Positions 1-9,711 of a stretch of 64,000 nt of DNA are shown piece by piece. Position numbers and translations under genes: made by a program. Numbering within the stretch: position 1 is the first letter of the stretch; each line of letters begins with the position of its first letter. The stretch is from Acholoe squamosa (lineage: Eukaryota; Annelida; Polychaeta; Phyllodocida; Polynoidae). Location: positions 72,984,002 to 73,048,001 of the forward strand of contig OX439039.1 in assembly GCA_949317995.1 (NCBI GenBank). Direction: 5' to 3'. The notes under the pieces are model-generated. The model saw only the letters and a program-made list of their open reading frames with translations. It made no database searches and was not told the origin of the DNA.

Positions 1-370
1 TTGGGTAAAAAATGTCTTAAAGGAGTATTTCTTTATGACTTAGGCTACTGTTAACTTACCCCTGTCTTCATCTACAGCAAGTAAATTGCCCTCTAGTACT
101 GCCGTCAAAGCATCGCTGGGAATTTACATTGATGCATAATCCTCCTGGTGTGGTCTACGTGGGTGGTAACACGACTATGGTTCCTCGGTCCTGCCTCCTC
201 CTTTAAGGTTCGGGGGCTGCATGCCAGGTATTCCTGCAAAATCAAACAAAATATAAATAAATAATCTACTGTAAAAAAGAGGACATTAATAGAAAGTTGA
301 GAAATGGACCGCTTAGTGTTATAAACTTTGTGGCATTAATGTATGGGACATGAAAACCACACACATTCTT

Positions 371-376
371 TATCTC

Positions 377-412
<36 letters not shown>
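371..412. repeat. (AT)n microsatellite
   Basis: A simple alternating TA run. The flanking sequence from 1 to about 480 shows no coding exon that I can support. Confidence 0.9.
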
Positions 413-417
<5 letters not shown>

Positions 418-481
418 ACATCTGTTCCCTCCTGCAAGGTCACCTATACATTCTTATACTATATATGTGCTTAGGATGCTG

Positions 482-2790
482 TTAGCCGAAAGCCATACCC
501 GGCAATAAAACGGAGATGAGATTGAAGATTACAAATAATGGTAAAAAGTCACCCAAGACCATGTCTTCTCCTACCCAATCCAGGATAGCTTGCTCCAAAT
601 CTGTGAGATGATCCTCCTCCTTCCTCTGCCCACTGAACGAGCCATATTTGCTGTCTATCATTTGCCTCTGGAAAAGTTTGAAAATACTATTCTTGAACAG
701 GTATGATCATGTAAAGATCAAAACACTTTTCATGTAAAATGCAAAAGACTAAGACTAAAGAACAACTTCTGTGGTCCGACTATTTATTTAATTCCTATGA
801 GAAGAGAATGGACCAGAAGTAAATGAGGGTTTAAGGTCACAGAGTGAGTATATGTACAGTAATATATGAATTCATATAGCATAAATAAATTAATGAGCAC
901 TTTAGCATAATTTATGAAAAAAAGGATGTCTACAGGCTACCTACCTTTTCTTTGCCCAAAGTATAATAATTTGTCCTTGCACTGTTTGACGCACCAATCT
1001 TGTTTACCCATTGACTCCACATATTCTGTTTATAAAGAGAAAACATTGATTTCTGTTTAGGTTATGACATTAAGTCTTGTTTTTATATATTAAACATAGT
1101 GGAGTTCATTACTTCAATAAGGAATAACATATTTTTTTCAGGAGATCATTTTTATAAGACAATGAATTTCCCTACACAATAAAGTAAATTAATTGAAACA
1201 GACTTACCTGACAACTCCTCCCATGCTAGTTTCTTCATTACGGTGCCATCACTGCTGGACTTAAATTTGCCTTTTAAAACTGGCTTGAGGTGGTTGGCAC
1301 CATATATAAGTGCTTTGAGTTCTAACTTATTCCAATGTTTCAATTGGCCTGCGGAAGAGGATGACACAGATGTGTTCCGGGACGTGTTGCCTCCACATCC
1401 GTGGCCACTGCCCTGGGCTCCACGGGTTCCAGCGGAGCTTCCATGGGAGGCACCCCTACCAGAAATACCGGACCTTCGGGGCCTACCCCTAGGCCTGCTG
1501 GGAGCTCCTCCACGGCTTCCTCTTTCCCCCCTACCTCGACCTATTGGACTATATGGAGCAAGAAATTCATCGTCAGGTAGGTAAGTGGGATCTCTCACAG
1601 GGGCATCGTCAGGAGGAGGTTGACAGGCAGGCCTCCTCATGGGTATGCCATAGTGCATGGGATTCTACCTGCTTGATGTCTTGTGTGCTGCCAGTACCGG
1701 GAAAATGACAAGGTTTCAAAGAGTCATTGTATTCCTCCTCCTCCTCTGGCACATATTCTTCATACTCCAGATCGTCTTCATTGTAGTACCCCTCGTTCTC
1801 GTCATATCTCTGGATAAATAGATATGAAACTACAATTAGGTTTGGATTATTTTTTCATATAGAAACTTACACTAAGTTTAGGCCCAAAACCGCTTCCTAA
1901 ATGGGGAATCAAGGTCATTTACTCTACTAGAAAATACTGATAGTTCATGCTGAGAAAGGCACAGGGAGAAGGGACAGAAGAATACCTCTATCCAGGTGCT
2001 CAGGGCTAAAACAAACTGACCCTGTTAAGAGGGGAAGGTTCATGTTCTCTGTTAACCAGGACATATTACTTTGAGATAGTGTGGACTCCACTGATGCTGA
2101 CCAAAACACCTTCCATTTTCGTTGAAAGAAACCATGACAGTTTAAATTTAACTGTAGCCATCAAGCCATATGACCTACATAGTAAGATAGAAACATCTTT
2201 TCATAGTTTAGCTTACCTTTTCGCTTGCTTTAGGCATTTTTCAATCTTATTTTGTGGTGCGTCGACTACAAAACCTGCCTTCCGGAAGGTGAGGGCGGCC
2301 ATTGACATCCCATAATTCTTGACATCATTGGGGACACCCAGGCATCCTCAAACTGAAATCATCTAAGGTCCGTGTTTAATAAAAAGGGTCCGCGTTTATT
2401 GTTAAAACCTGGAGGGCATTACAGTTGAACAAAAGAAACATTTTTAACCCAAAAAAATATGGAGTCCCTGGTAGGGTCCATATTTCAGGTCCGTGTTTAA
2501 AGAATTAAAATTAAACGTGGTGAAATGGCCTCCTGAGTAGATGCCCATGAATACAGTAGATCTGCTGTTTTCTTCATCACCTCTTGGGCTGATGTGCGTC
2601 TGGCCTGGAAGATGGCGTTTTTTATGTCTTCTTTGATATTGTCGCAGTGTGAGAGTATTACATCAAAACCCAAGCACCACTTGGGTATGTGGTTCTGGGT
2701 GGCTGCTGCAGTGTACCAGTCGGCCCAGGTTTTACAAGCCTGGGAGTTATTTCTTGATAACGTACTATTCAGGTCAGAGTGACATACCTA
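482..2790 (-). CDS. multi-exon gene with Myb/SANT-like DNA-binding domain and acidic exon
   Basis: Read from splice sites and frame. Exons in transcript order are about 2790-2517, 2346-2217, 1807-1698, 1348-1208, 1025-945 and 667-482. Phases agree from the first junction through the 1208/1025 junction. The 1807-1698 exon is very acidic (runs of Glu). The 1348-1208 and 1025-945 exons join into a helix-rich segment with the pattern AWEELS...QCKDK, which fits the Myb/SANT-like DNA-binding family found in transposon-derived transcription factors (family knowledge). The last exon in its best-looking frame has LTDLEQAILDWVGED, similar in kind to the segment that follows such domains. That frame is phase 0, but the preceding exon ends in phase 1, so either an exon is missed or the gene is damaged. 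The first-exon donor (GTTTAA) is weak. A longer Gly/Arg-rich ORF at 1658-1208 could be an alternative exon form or intron. The start codon was not found. The product name is an inference. Confidence 0.5.
2350..2520. repeat. short AT-rich insert with GGTCCGTGTTTAA ends
   Basis: The motif GTCCGTGTTTAA or GTCCGCGTTTA occurs three times at about 2370, 2388 and 2490. The segment sits between two coding exons of the minus-strand gene, so it behaves like a small intronic repeat. No coding content. Confidence 0.4.
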
Positions 2791-3914
2791 CTATAGGGTA
2801 CTGTACTAGAGGTCCCGCCTTTAGTAGGCATGACCATTTCACGATGAGGAATAGGAGATATTTTTATACCTCTAATAAGAGAGACTACTATTTACTGGTA
2901 GTCTTTTACTTGTAGTAGGCTACTAAGTAGATTATACAGAAGTGAATAGTACAGGTTATCCAGTCTTAGTAAAATAAATCTGGAAGGGGCCTGCCCTCTA
3001 TGACATTATGAAAGGGGTGCCGCAAGGCCTTCCTTGGGTATGAGCTGCACTTTATATGCGAGGTATTACCTTTATGTGGCTGAGACCGATTTCTTTTTTC
3101 CATTGAACATTGCATTGAGGAGGGGGGGGGGGGTTAATAGGCCATTGGGGTAAGTTAGGGTTGGCTCCTTGCAATGTTACAGGGTGGTTAGCTGCAGGCA
3201 AACTTTGCTAACCGGTGGTCAGTTAGCCACAGCATGAGTTGGAACAAATCATAGCATTCCCTTAATATCATTATAAACTCATACCATACACACAAAGATA
3301 GTTCAAAGTAGTATATTGGTATGTTTGTCCACAAAGGCCTATACAGAGAGGAAATCAGTGTATTTTACCTAATCCTATAATTGTAATGAGTAAATATATA
3401 ATTATTTTATGTTTGTAACGGTTTAACCTAGGAGCTCCATATCTGACACCCCCATGAGATAACACTGCCTGGTATCTCACGACCAGTAGCAGCACTCAAT
3501 GGTCTTAAAACATGTCAATCCTCAGCATTTTATGTCCTTTTTAATGATTTATATACATTTATGACTGAGATAACATGAAATGAATAAAAAGATTCACTCA
3601 TAATGGGCCTGAATTAGGGTTATCTTATGAGGTGAAGCTGAGCGAGATAACCCCCAGTCAGACCCACTACTCATGAACATTTGTCTATATACTGGATGAC
3701 ACAAAAGGCTTAATGACTTATGCAACAAATCTATTAGTTGATAATCTATTGATGACTTGGTTATAATCAAGGAACTCTACTATCACACAAGGTTACCTAC
3801 AACTACATTCTACATGTATTTACACTATTTGTAGTTATTTTTCACAGAGGAATTACCTTCTGAAAATGGATGCAAAACATCGAATTTCATGTTTTAAAGT
3901 ACAACCCATACAAA
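2791..3914. other. noncoding flank of the retrotransposon
   Basis: No exon with convincing splice sites was seen. It contains a G run at about 3118-3132 and ordinary AT-rich sequence up to the left LTR. Confidence 0.5.
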
Positions 3915-4061
3915 TGTAGAGGTACGCATTGTCTAACCATAGAGTTGGGTACCGTCTGACGTGGCGGGTGAGTCGAGTCGTCGGACGTTCCTCAGGTTCC
4001 GGATAGGTGGCAGCACCGATCCGGGTCTGTGGGGACATCTGACGACGAACACCTGGGTCCT

Positions 4062-4069
4062 TATATAAA
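4062..4069 (+). promoter_or_regulatory. LTR TATA box
   Basis: TATATAAA lies 147 bases into the LTR and is conserved in both copies. Transcription of the element would start a few tens of bases downstream. Confidence 0.7.
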
Positions 4070-4187
4070 GCCCAGGGCTCAGTCGCTACGTCAGAGGCCC
4101 TTCTGGCCTCCGCACCATGTAGACCATTATCCATCAACATTAGCTGCCTCTTTTATACCATCCGGCAGCCGTGAGTGTACACTAAGA

Positions 4188-4193
4188 AATAAA
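4188..4193 (+). terminator. LTR polyadenylation signal
   Basis: AATAAA, about 120 bases after the TATA box; an identical copy is present in the 3' LTR where it would act in 3' end formation. Confidence 0.6.
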
Positions 4194-4291
4194 ACTAACC
4201 GTTGGCATACACTTGGAATACTGTCTTACTCTTTCTTTCCGAATTGTAAGACCCGAACCCCCCAGGTCCGTAAGGCCACAAACCCTTACAC

Positions 4292-4306
4292 TGGTGCCGT
4301 GACCAG
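4292..4306 (+). promoter_or_regulatory. primer-binding site
   Basis: TGGTGCCGTGACCAG lies one base after the 5' LTR end. It begins with TGG as expected for pairing to a tRNA 3' CCA end. I did not assign the tRNA. Confidence 0.75.
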
Positions 4307-4315
4307 TCAATTCTG

Positions 4316-7195
4316 GTGTATAGCCCGGATGTTATAACGTCCGAACGGCTGGTACATGGGTTAGATAACCTCACGGAAGCTAACCCAGCAGGGCAACTAA
4401 TTGCCCATGAGAATGGCAATGGATCATTAGTGCTCCAAAACCATTCGAACTCCCAAGATGCGGAATCTGCATCTTGGAGAGATCCCGAACCCCACTATAA
4501 TGATAGTGAGGAGAATTTACCAGACTCTGTACGACGTGAACAGTCCATACAGAGACAGGGTAAGTTAATGAGCCAACAATCACTTGTCGACGAGTTAACT
4601 AATTCGATGTTCGAAGTTGGTGGTAGTACTAATCCAGAACATCCGGCACCAATGCCAAAAAGGGTAACATTCGGAGAACTACCTTATAGATTACCCAGAC
4701 CCGGACTACCAATATTTGATTACAGCGCTATAGATGGCGACTTAACCTATGCGGTACCGGAAGGTGAGGAATTTAAACAACCGGACGTCCTGTTGTTAAA
4801 TGAAACTTACGTAACTTTGAACGAGAACCTAAATACCTTGGTCAAAGCTAAAGATGAAGTATTCCATGAAAAACTTCAGCTGGAAGAGGACCTAACTGGC
4901 ATGCGGAAGGAATTCGAAGCCAGAAGGAGTGAGTACATGAAGGAACTCGAGAATGAAGAACTAAAACTTCAGGAAATGAGAAAGTCATTCAATAAGGACA
5001 ATAGACACATTCGTATCCAAACATACATAGATACGAACGACCAACTAAGTCTTGATAAGGCAAAATTCGAATCCGAAATATGCCATTATCAAAACGAGTT
5101 GGAGGAATTGAAACGTCAGTGTACTAAACAGGCTGAAGACAATGAAACTGTCCGGGTAGGCATTATAGCTTACAATAAACAACTGGAAGAAGATAGACAG
5201 AAACTCACGAATGAGCTTCAGGAATTGCAGACTACTGCAATAACCTTAGATAAATATGTAGAAGCCGCCCAGTTGACTATAGGTAATATAGATCCAGCTG
5301 TGGTGTCTAAAATGTTGGGAAAGACAACTCCAACTAGATACAACCCATTCGTTAACGACGGGGCTGATAAGAATGTAGTATCCGGAATCTATAAGAAACC
5401 GGATAATGCCACAGATAATGGAACCGCACCTACACCAGCAACTCCATTGTTGGATACAATAGGTCCGGCACCACCAATACCAGGTTTGAGTCACAAAATT
5501 AAAGCGACTCACGATAGTGTTACTGGAACTAACAATAATACACCTGTAGCACAACCAAGAGTACCGGGTCCAACGAGGCATATGTTAACACCACCTTCAT
5601 ATTTCTCCCAACCTGGCCATAGTACACCAGCAGGTCCAAGATTACCGAACCCACCTCCGGGTCCAGGTAATGGTCCTACTGATGGACGTTTTCCAAAAGC
5701 AAACCCGCCACAAAACAACGTTAATGGCGGTATGTATCAACCAAGAACGTCTTCCTATGGATATAGATATAATTATAATCTATCAGGAAGTGGTAATTAT
5801 CAAAATGGTAATAACTATAACCAGGGATGGAATCAAAATAATTCTTACCCTAGGTATGCGTCTTCTGGAAACGCCGGTTACAATGGTGGATGCCCTGGCG
5901 GTTCATCCGGAAACTACCATAATAATGGTCCACCAGGAGGGAACCCTCCAGGCGGCCCAGGAGGATCCGGATCCGGAGGATCAGGATCAGGAGGAGATGG
6001 CAGGAAGCCAAATAGAAGAACTTCCATGCCTGCAGGGATGCAAACCATCTTTGACAGGAGCCAATGTATCCAAAACCTTGGCATTGACTGCTATCGAAAG
6101 GGAGCGGATGGCATGGAAGTCATGAACTGGAGCATGCGAGAAGCAGATAGACTACGCGGATGTAATAATCCGGCACGTAGACAGGCACGGATACCCCCTC
6201 CATATGATTCCAATGATCCATGGAAGGACAGGTATCAAGCTTTTGTCGACGAAGTCAATTGTAGTGGCTGGACAAAAGAAGAAGCTCTGCCGTATTTGAT
6301 CTGTTGGTTGAATAAAGGTGGAAAAGTAGCCCTCAACCAATGGAGAGCAGCGTACGGATTATACGGCACCTATGATCAATTGGTCGAATGTGCCGCATAC
6401 CTATTCGGATCAATCGTTAGAGAAGATCCATGGGTAAGCTTTAAGAAAAGAACACAGAAACCTAAAGAATCTCACAAGGTCTTTGGTTTGGAGCTACAGG
6501 ACTTGCTATCAAAAGCACGTCCAAATTGGGCTCATGACGATGACTGTTATCTACAGGAATTGTTTATACAATTCTATAATGGATTGCGGGATCCGGATCA
6601 CAAACAAGTTGTTTGGGATTCTTGGAAGGATGACACTTCCTTCAGTGACCTGTTCATAGCAATAGATGGACATGACATGAAGAAACGATTGGTAGGTCTG
6701 GGACCTAACCCAGTAAGAGCAGCACCTTTTCAATACGGAGGTACACCTGCTCCGATATATGACACTTCCCAGTTAGCCGCGTTTGATTCGCATGAAGCTG
6801 ATGAGGAGGATGAATATGTCTCCGATGAAAACAGAGAATATATTGGATCAGTTCAGGTAGCTGGAAAGTATCACCGACAAAAGCGGTATAGGAAAGTACA
6901 TTCGAGAGGAAAGGGAGGATCTGTTGCTGGTAAAACAGCTTCCGGATCAACTCAACCTAGCAATGTAGTCTCTGCGGCGAAGCCAACTGTGGCTGCCACT
7001 GCTGGTCCTACTAATGTGATGGAAACATTAATAGCCGGACTAACAGAAGCTCTAAGGAGACCGAGAGTTGATAAATCTCAGAGGAGATGTTTCAGATGCC
7101 AGAAACTGGGGCACTACGCTCCTGAATGTATGGCTGAGAAACCTGTCCCTCGTAGACAGGAAGGTGTCTCTGGAATAAGCACAGAGGAAAACTAG
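4316..7195 (+). CDS. gag: gag polyprotein
   Basis: Structural protein of the retrotransposon particle. The open frame runs from 4274, through the primer-binding site, to TAG at 7193-7195. The given left edge is a GTG; the first ATG in frame is at 4568 (875 residues), so the true start is either that ATG or a non-AUG codon. In 4316 numbering, residues 165-320 are Glu/Lys-rich and likely a coiled coil. Residues 380-610 are Pro/Gly/Asn-rich and low complexity with GSGGSGSGG-type runs. Residues about 610-830 look like a capsid-type helical region. A single CCHC zinc knuckle, CFRCQKLGHYAPEC (C-x2-C-x4-H-x4-C), lies near the end, typical of nucleocapsid RNA binding. It is long for a Gypsy Gag. The stop overlaps the pol frame, implying translational recoding. 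Confidence 0.9.
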   Translation: MYSPDVITSERLVHGLDNLTEANPAGQLIAHENGNGSLVLQNHSNSQDAESASWRDPEPHYNDSEENLPDSVRREQSIQRQGKLMSQQSLVDELTNSMFEVGGSTNPEHPAPMPKRVTFGELPYRLPRPGLPIFDYSAIDGDLTYAVPEGEEFKQPDVLLLNETYVTLNENLNTLVKAKDEVFHEKLQLEEDLTGMRKEFEARRSEYMKELENEELKLQEMRKSFNKDNRHIRIQTYIDTNDQLSLDKAKFESEICHYQNELEELKRQCTKQAEDNETVRVGIIAYNKQLEEDRQKLTNELQELQTTAITLDKYVEAAQLTIGNIDPAVVSKMLGKTTPTRYNPFVNDGADKNVVSGIYKKPDNATDNGTAPTPATPLLDTIGPAPPIPGLSHKIKATHDSVTGTNNNTPVAQPRVPGPTRHMLTPPSYFSQPGHSTPAGPRLPNPPPGPGNGPTDGRFPKANPPQNNVNGGMYQPRTSSYGYRYNYNLSGSGNYQNGNNYNQGWNQNNSYPRYASSGNAGYNGGCPGGSSGNYHNNGPPGGNPPGGPGGSGSGGSGSGGDGRKPNRRTSMPAGMQTIFDRSQCIQNLGIDCYRKGADGMEVMNWSMREADRLRGCNNPARRQARIPPPYDSNDPWKDRYQAFVDEVNCSGWTKEEALPYLICWLNKGGKVALNQWRAAYGLYGTYDQLVECAAYLFGSIVREDPWVSFKKRTQKPKESHKVFGLELQDLLSKARPNWAHDDDCYLQELFIQFYNGLRDPDHKQVVWDSWKDDTSFSDLFIAIDGHDMKKRLVGLGPNPVRAAPFQYGGTPAPIYDTSQLAAFDSHEADEEDEYVSDENREYIGSVQVAGKYHRQKRYRKVHSRGKGGSVAGKTASGSTQPSNVVSAAKPTVAATAGPTNVMETLIAGLTEALRRPRVDKSQRRCFRCQKLGHYAPECMAEKPVPRRQEGVSGISTEEN

Positions 7196-9711
7196 GGAGG
7201 GGTCTCCCGAGGGGCAAAGAAGGGGATCCCGGTGACAAATCTTGCCATGATATCACCATCCGTGATGATAGTTCGCATGTACTAGCAAACTCGCCTAGCA
7301 CCGAGGTGGTTGTAGACACCCGGAAGGTTAGGGAAGCTGATATAACAGGTGCCACGGGAGCACAGGGGAAACCCAATATCAGTAACGAGGCAGGCGGCTA
7401 CGAGTTAGCCAGGGTTGGTGGTGCCCACCTGCCCCCGGGTCATCCTTGTCTGGAATTCCAGAAAGGATGTGGATCGACTCCTGGTGTGAACAATGACGTT
7501 CCGATCCTCACGGATATGCCCTCTGTTCTAAACGGAAGGCGGTGGTATGTTTGCCTTACTGTTAACGGAAGATCTGCCGAATTCCTTGTGGATACGGGAG
7601 CTAGCCACTCTTGTATCTCCAGGAGGTTCTACGATCTTATACCGGATGAACATGATACTCTCAAATCGGGAGAAAGTGCTCAGACGGCCGATGGCAGTAC
7701 CTTGCAAACGTATGGTAGAACTTGTGTGAAGCTACAATTGGATGGAGTACATGACTATGTCATGAGCACCACCGTTGCGGATATAGCAGATGAGGGGATA
7801 CTCGGGTTGGATTTCGCATCCCTGTATGGAGCTGTGTTGGAACCCCAATCAGGAGTGTTGAGTGTGAAATACCCATATCCCGTAAAGGTTAGGTGTGTAC
7901 TGAGACAAGTGAGCAGTATGGCTAGTGTAGCACACACTGTGCGAATCCCTCCGGGAGTAGCCTGTGATGTGCTTGTAAGAAGTGATCCTGCAATGCGCAA
8001 TAAGCCTGCAGTGATAGAACCGGATGTAGCTACTCTGTCAAGTATCGGATTAGTATCCGCAGACACTATTGTAGCTAATGCATCCTGGTCGGTAGTACCT
8101 GTCTCCAATACTGGAAACAGTACTATCTACTTGAAAAAGGGACAAGTTTTCGGAAACGTGACCCTTTCGGAAACTGTAACGGATAGTAAGATGAACTTAC
8201 AAAAGGTAACAGGAAATGATGAAATTTCGGAAGACTTACTCAAGTTGTATGAAGAAACTTCATTAGAAGATCCGGAGGACCGGAAAGTGTTCTATGAATT
8301 GCTCTGTCAGTATAGGACTGCCTTTGCCAAACCTGGTGAAAAACTAGGTACGACAAACAAGGTAGTACATAAAATAGATACTGGAGATGCGGAACCCTTT
8401 AAAATACCGTATAGGCGGTTACCTTTAGCGAAAAAGAGAGTAGCTGAAGAGGAAATAAACAAGATGTTGGAACAGGATGTAATAGTCCCTTCCAATAGTC
8501 CATGGAGTAGTCCTGTGTGTATGGTAACAAAGAAAGACGGTACTATCCGCTTTTGCATAGACTACAGGAAGTTGAATGGAATAACGAAAAAGAATTCGTA
8601 TCCATTACCGAGAATAGACGAAACCATTGACTCCTTAGGAGGAAACAGTTGGTTTTGTACCCTAGACTTGCAATCAGGTTACTGGCAAGTGGGAATGAAC
8701 CCTTCAGATGAGGAAAAAAATGCATTTTCGAGTCATATTGGGCTATTCCAATATAACATAATGCCGTTTGGTTTGTGCAATGCACCAGCAACATTTGAAG
8801 CAATGATGGAAACAATCCTAAGTGATTTATTGTGGAAAAGATGTCTTGTATATCTTGACGATGTCATAGTCTTCGGAAAAACATTCGAAGAGTGTTCTAA
8901 TAACCTAAAAATGGTATTAGACCGTATTATTTCTAATGGTCTCAAATTGAAACCTAAGAAATGCCACATGTTTAGAAAGTCCATAAATTATTTGGGCCGC
9001 ATCATTAGTGATGAAGGAATAAAAGCTGATCCGGAGAAAATCGAATCAGTTACGAATTGGAATAGACCTAAAACACCCAAAGAAGTGAGGTCCTTTTTAG
9101 GATTCTGTTCCTATTATAGGGAATTTATTCCGAACTACTCTAGAGTCAGTTATCCATTACAAGCAATAGCTAACTGGACTCCAGGAAGTACCAAGGAAAA
9201 ATTTCCTTGGACGCATGAACAGGAATCTGCTTTTCAGAAGCTAAAGGACCTGTTCACGAGTACTCCAGTATTACAATATCCGAATGAAACGGATCATTTC
9301 ATACTGGATACTGACGCTAGTAATGATAGCATTGGTGCAGCTCTCTCGCAAGTCCAAAATGGGAGAGAAGTACCAATTGCCTTTGCCAGCAATACACTGA
9401 GCAAGACTCAGCGCAATTACTGCACAACCAAAAGAGAGTTGTTAGCAGTAGTCGTATATACCAAGAAGTTCAAACATTTTCTATGGGGAACGAACTTTAC
9501 ATTGCGTACGGATCATTCCTCTTTAAGATGGCTACTGAACTTCCGAGATGCTGAAGGAATGTTAGGCCGATGGTTAGCCCATCTATCAGAATATGGGCTC
9601 GAACATCACCAGATTCAGCATAGACCTGGAGTGAAGCATTTGAATGCTGATGCCTTGTCTCGAATACCAATCCGGATTGTACTGATTGTGGAGCTCATAG
9701 GGCAGTGTTAG
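7156..9711 (+). CDS. pol: pol: aspartic protease, reverse transcriptase and RNase H
   Basis: Enzymes for polyprotein cleavage and reverse transcription. The frame opens at 7156; the first GTG is at 7306 and there is no early ATG suited to independent initiation, so expression as a Gag-Pol fusion is likely. In 7306 numbering, the protease motif LVDTGAS has its catalytic Asp at residue 96. The RT shows FCIDYRKLN, LDLQSGYWQ, MPFGLCNAPATFE and the catalytic YLDD at 516-519. RNase H starts at about residue 660 with DTDAS (Asp 668) and ends near NADALSRIP. The frame then runs into an unrelated short tail and stops at 9709-9711, while the integrase frame opens at 9651. In most Gypsy elements these parts are one frame, so this copy either carries a 1-base indel here or uses a second recoding event. 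Confidence 0.93.
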   Translation, partial: TGRCLWNKHRGKLGRGLPRGKEGDPGDKSCHDITIRDDSSHVLANSPSTEVVVDTRKVREADITGATGAQGKPNISNEAGGYELARVGGAHLPPGHPCLEFQKGCGSTPGVNNDVPILTDMPSVLNGRRWYVCLTVNGRSAEFLVDTGASHSCISRRFYDLIPDEHDTLKSGESAQTADGSTLQTYGRTCVKLQLDGVHDYVMSTTVADIADEGILGLDFASLYGAVLEPQSGVLSVKYPYPVKVRCVLRQVSSMASVAHTVRIPPGVACDVLVRSDPAMRNKPAVIEPDVATLSSIGLVSADTIVANASWSVVPVSNTGNSTIYLKKGQVFGNVTLSETVTDSKMNLQKVTGNDEISEDLLKLYEETSLEDPEDRKVFYELLCQYRTAFAKPGEKLGTTNKVVHKIDTGDAEPFKIPYRRLPLAKKRVAEEEINKMLEQDVIVPSNSPWSSPVCMVTKKDGTIRFCIDYRKLNGITKKNSYPLPRIDETIDSLGGNSWFCTLDLQSGYWQVGMNPSDEEKNAFSSHIGLFQYNIMPFGLCNAPATFEAMMETILSDLLWKRCLVYLDDVIVFGKTFEECSNNLKMVLDRIISNGLKLKPKKCHMFRKSINYLGRIISDEGIKADPEKIESVTNWNRPKTPKEVRSFLGFCSYYREFIPNYSRVSYPLQAIANWTPGSTKEKFPWTHEQESAFQKLKDLFTSTPVLQYPNETDHFILDTDASNDSIGAALSQVQNGREVPIAFASNTLSKTQRNYCTTKRELLAVVVYTKKFKHFLWGTNFTLRTDHSSLRWLLNFRDAEGMLGRWLAHLSEYGLEHHQIQHRPGVKHLNADALSRIPIRIVLIVELIGQC
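7186..7208 (+). promoter_or_regulatory. candidate -1 ribosomal frameshift site with hairpin
   Basis: The pol frame is open from 7156 and lies at -1 relative to gag, whose stop is at 7193-7195. Just before the stop is GGAAAAC (7186-7192), which ends in the AAAAC found in many slippery sites but lacks the perfect X XXY YYZ pattern. A GGGAG/CTCCC hairpin with a 4-base loop follows at 7195-7208. The spacer is only 2 bases, shorter than the usual 5-9, so a larger fold may be involved. Confidence 0.5.

Larger units (their letters stand above)
3915..4290 (+). repeat. 5' LTR
   Basis: 376 bp, TG...CA termini. It contains a TATATAAA box at 4062-4069 and an AATAAA signal at 4188-4193, so U3, R and U5 functions are all readable. 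It differs from the 3' copy by three transitions, at about 3983, 4153 and 4251. Confidence 0.95.

Noticed and set aside
1243-1584. Plus-strand 113-codon Pro/Leu-rich frame
   Set aside because: Antisense shadow of the Gly/Arg-rich and Myb-like minus-strand sequence.
4029-4419. Open frames inside and around the LTR on both strands
   Set aside because: They repeat in the 3' LTR, have no motifs, and overlap known LTR signals.
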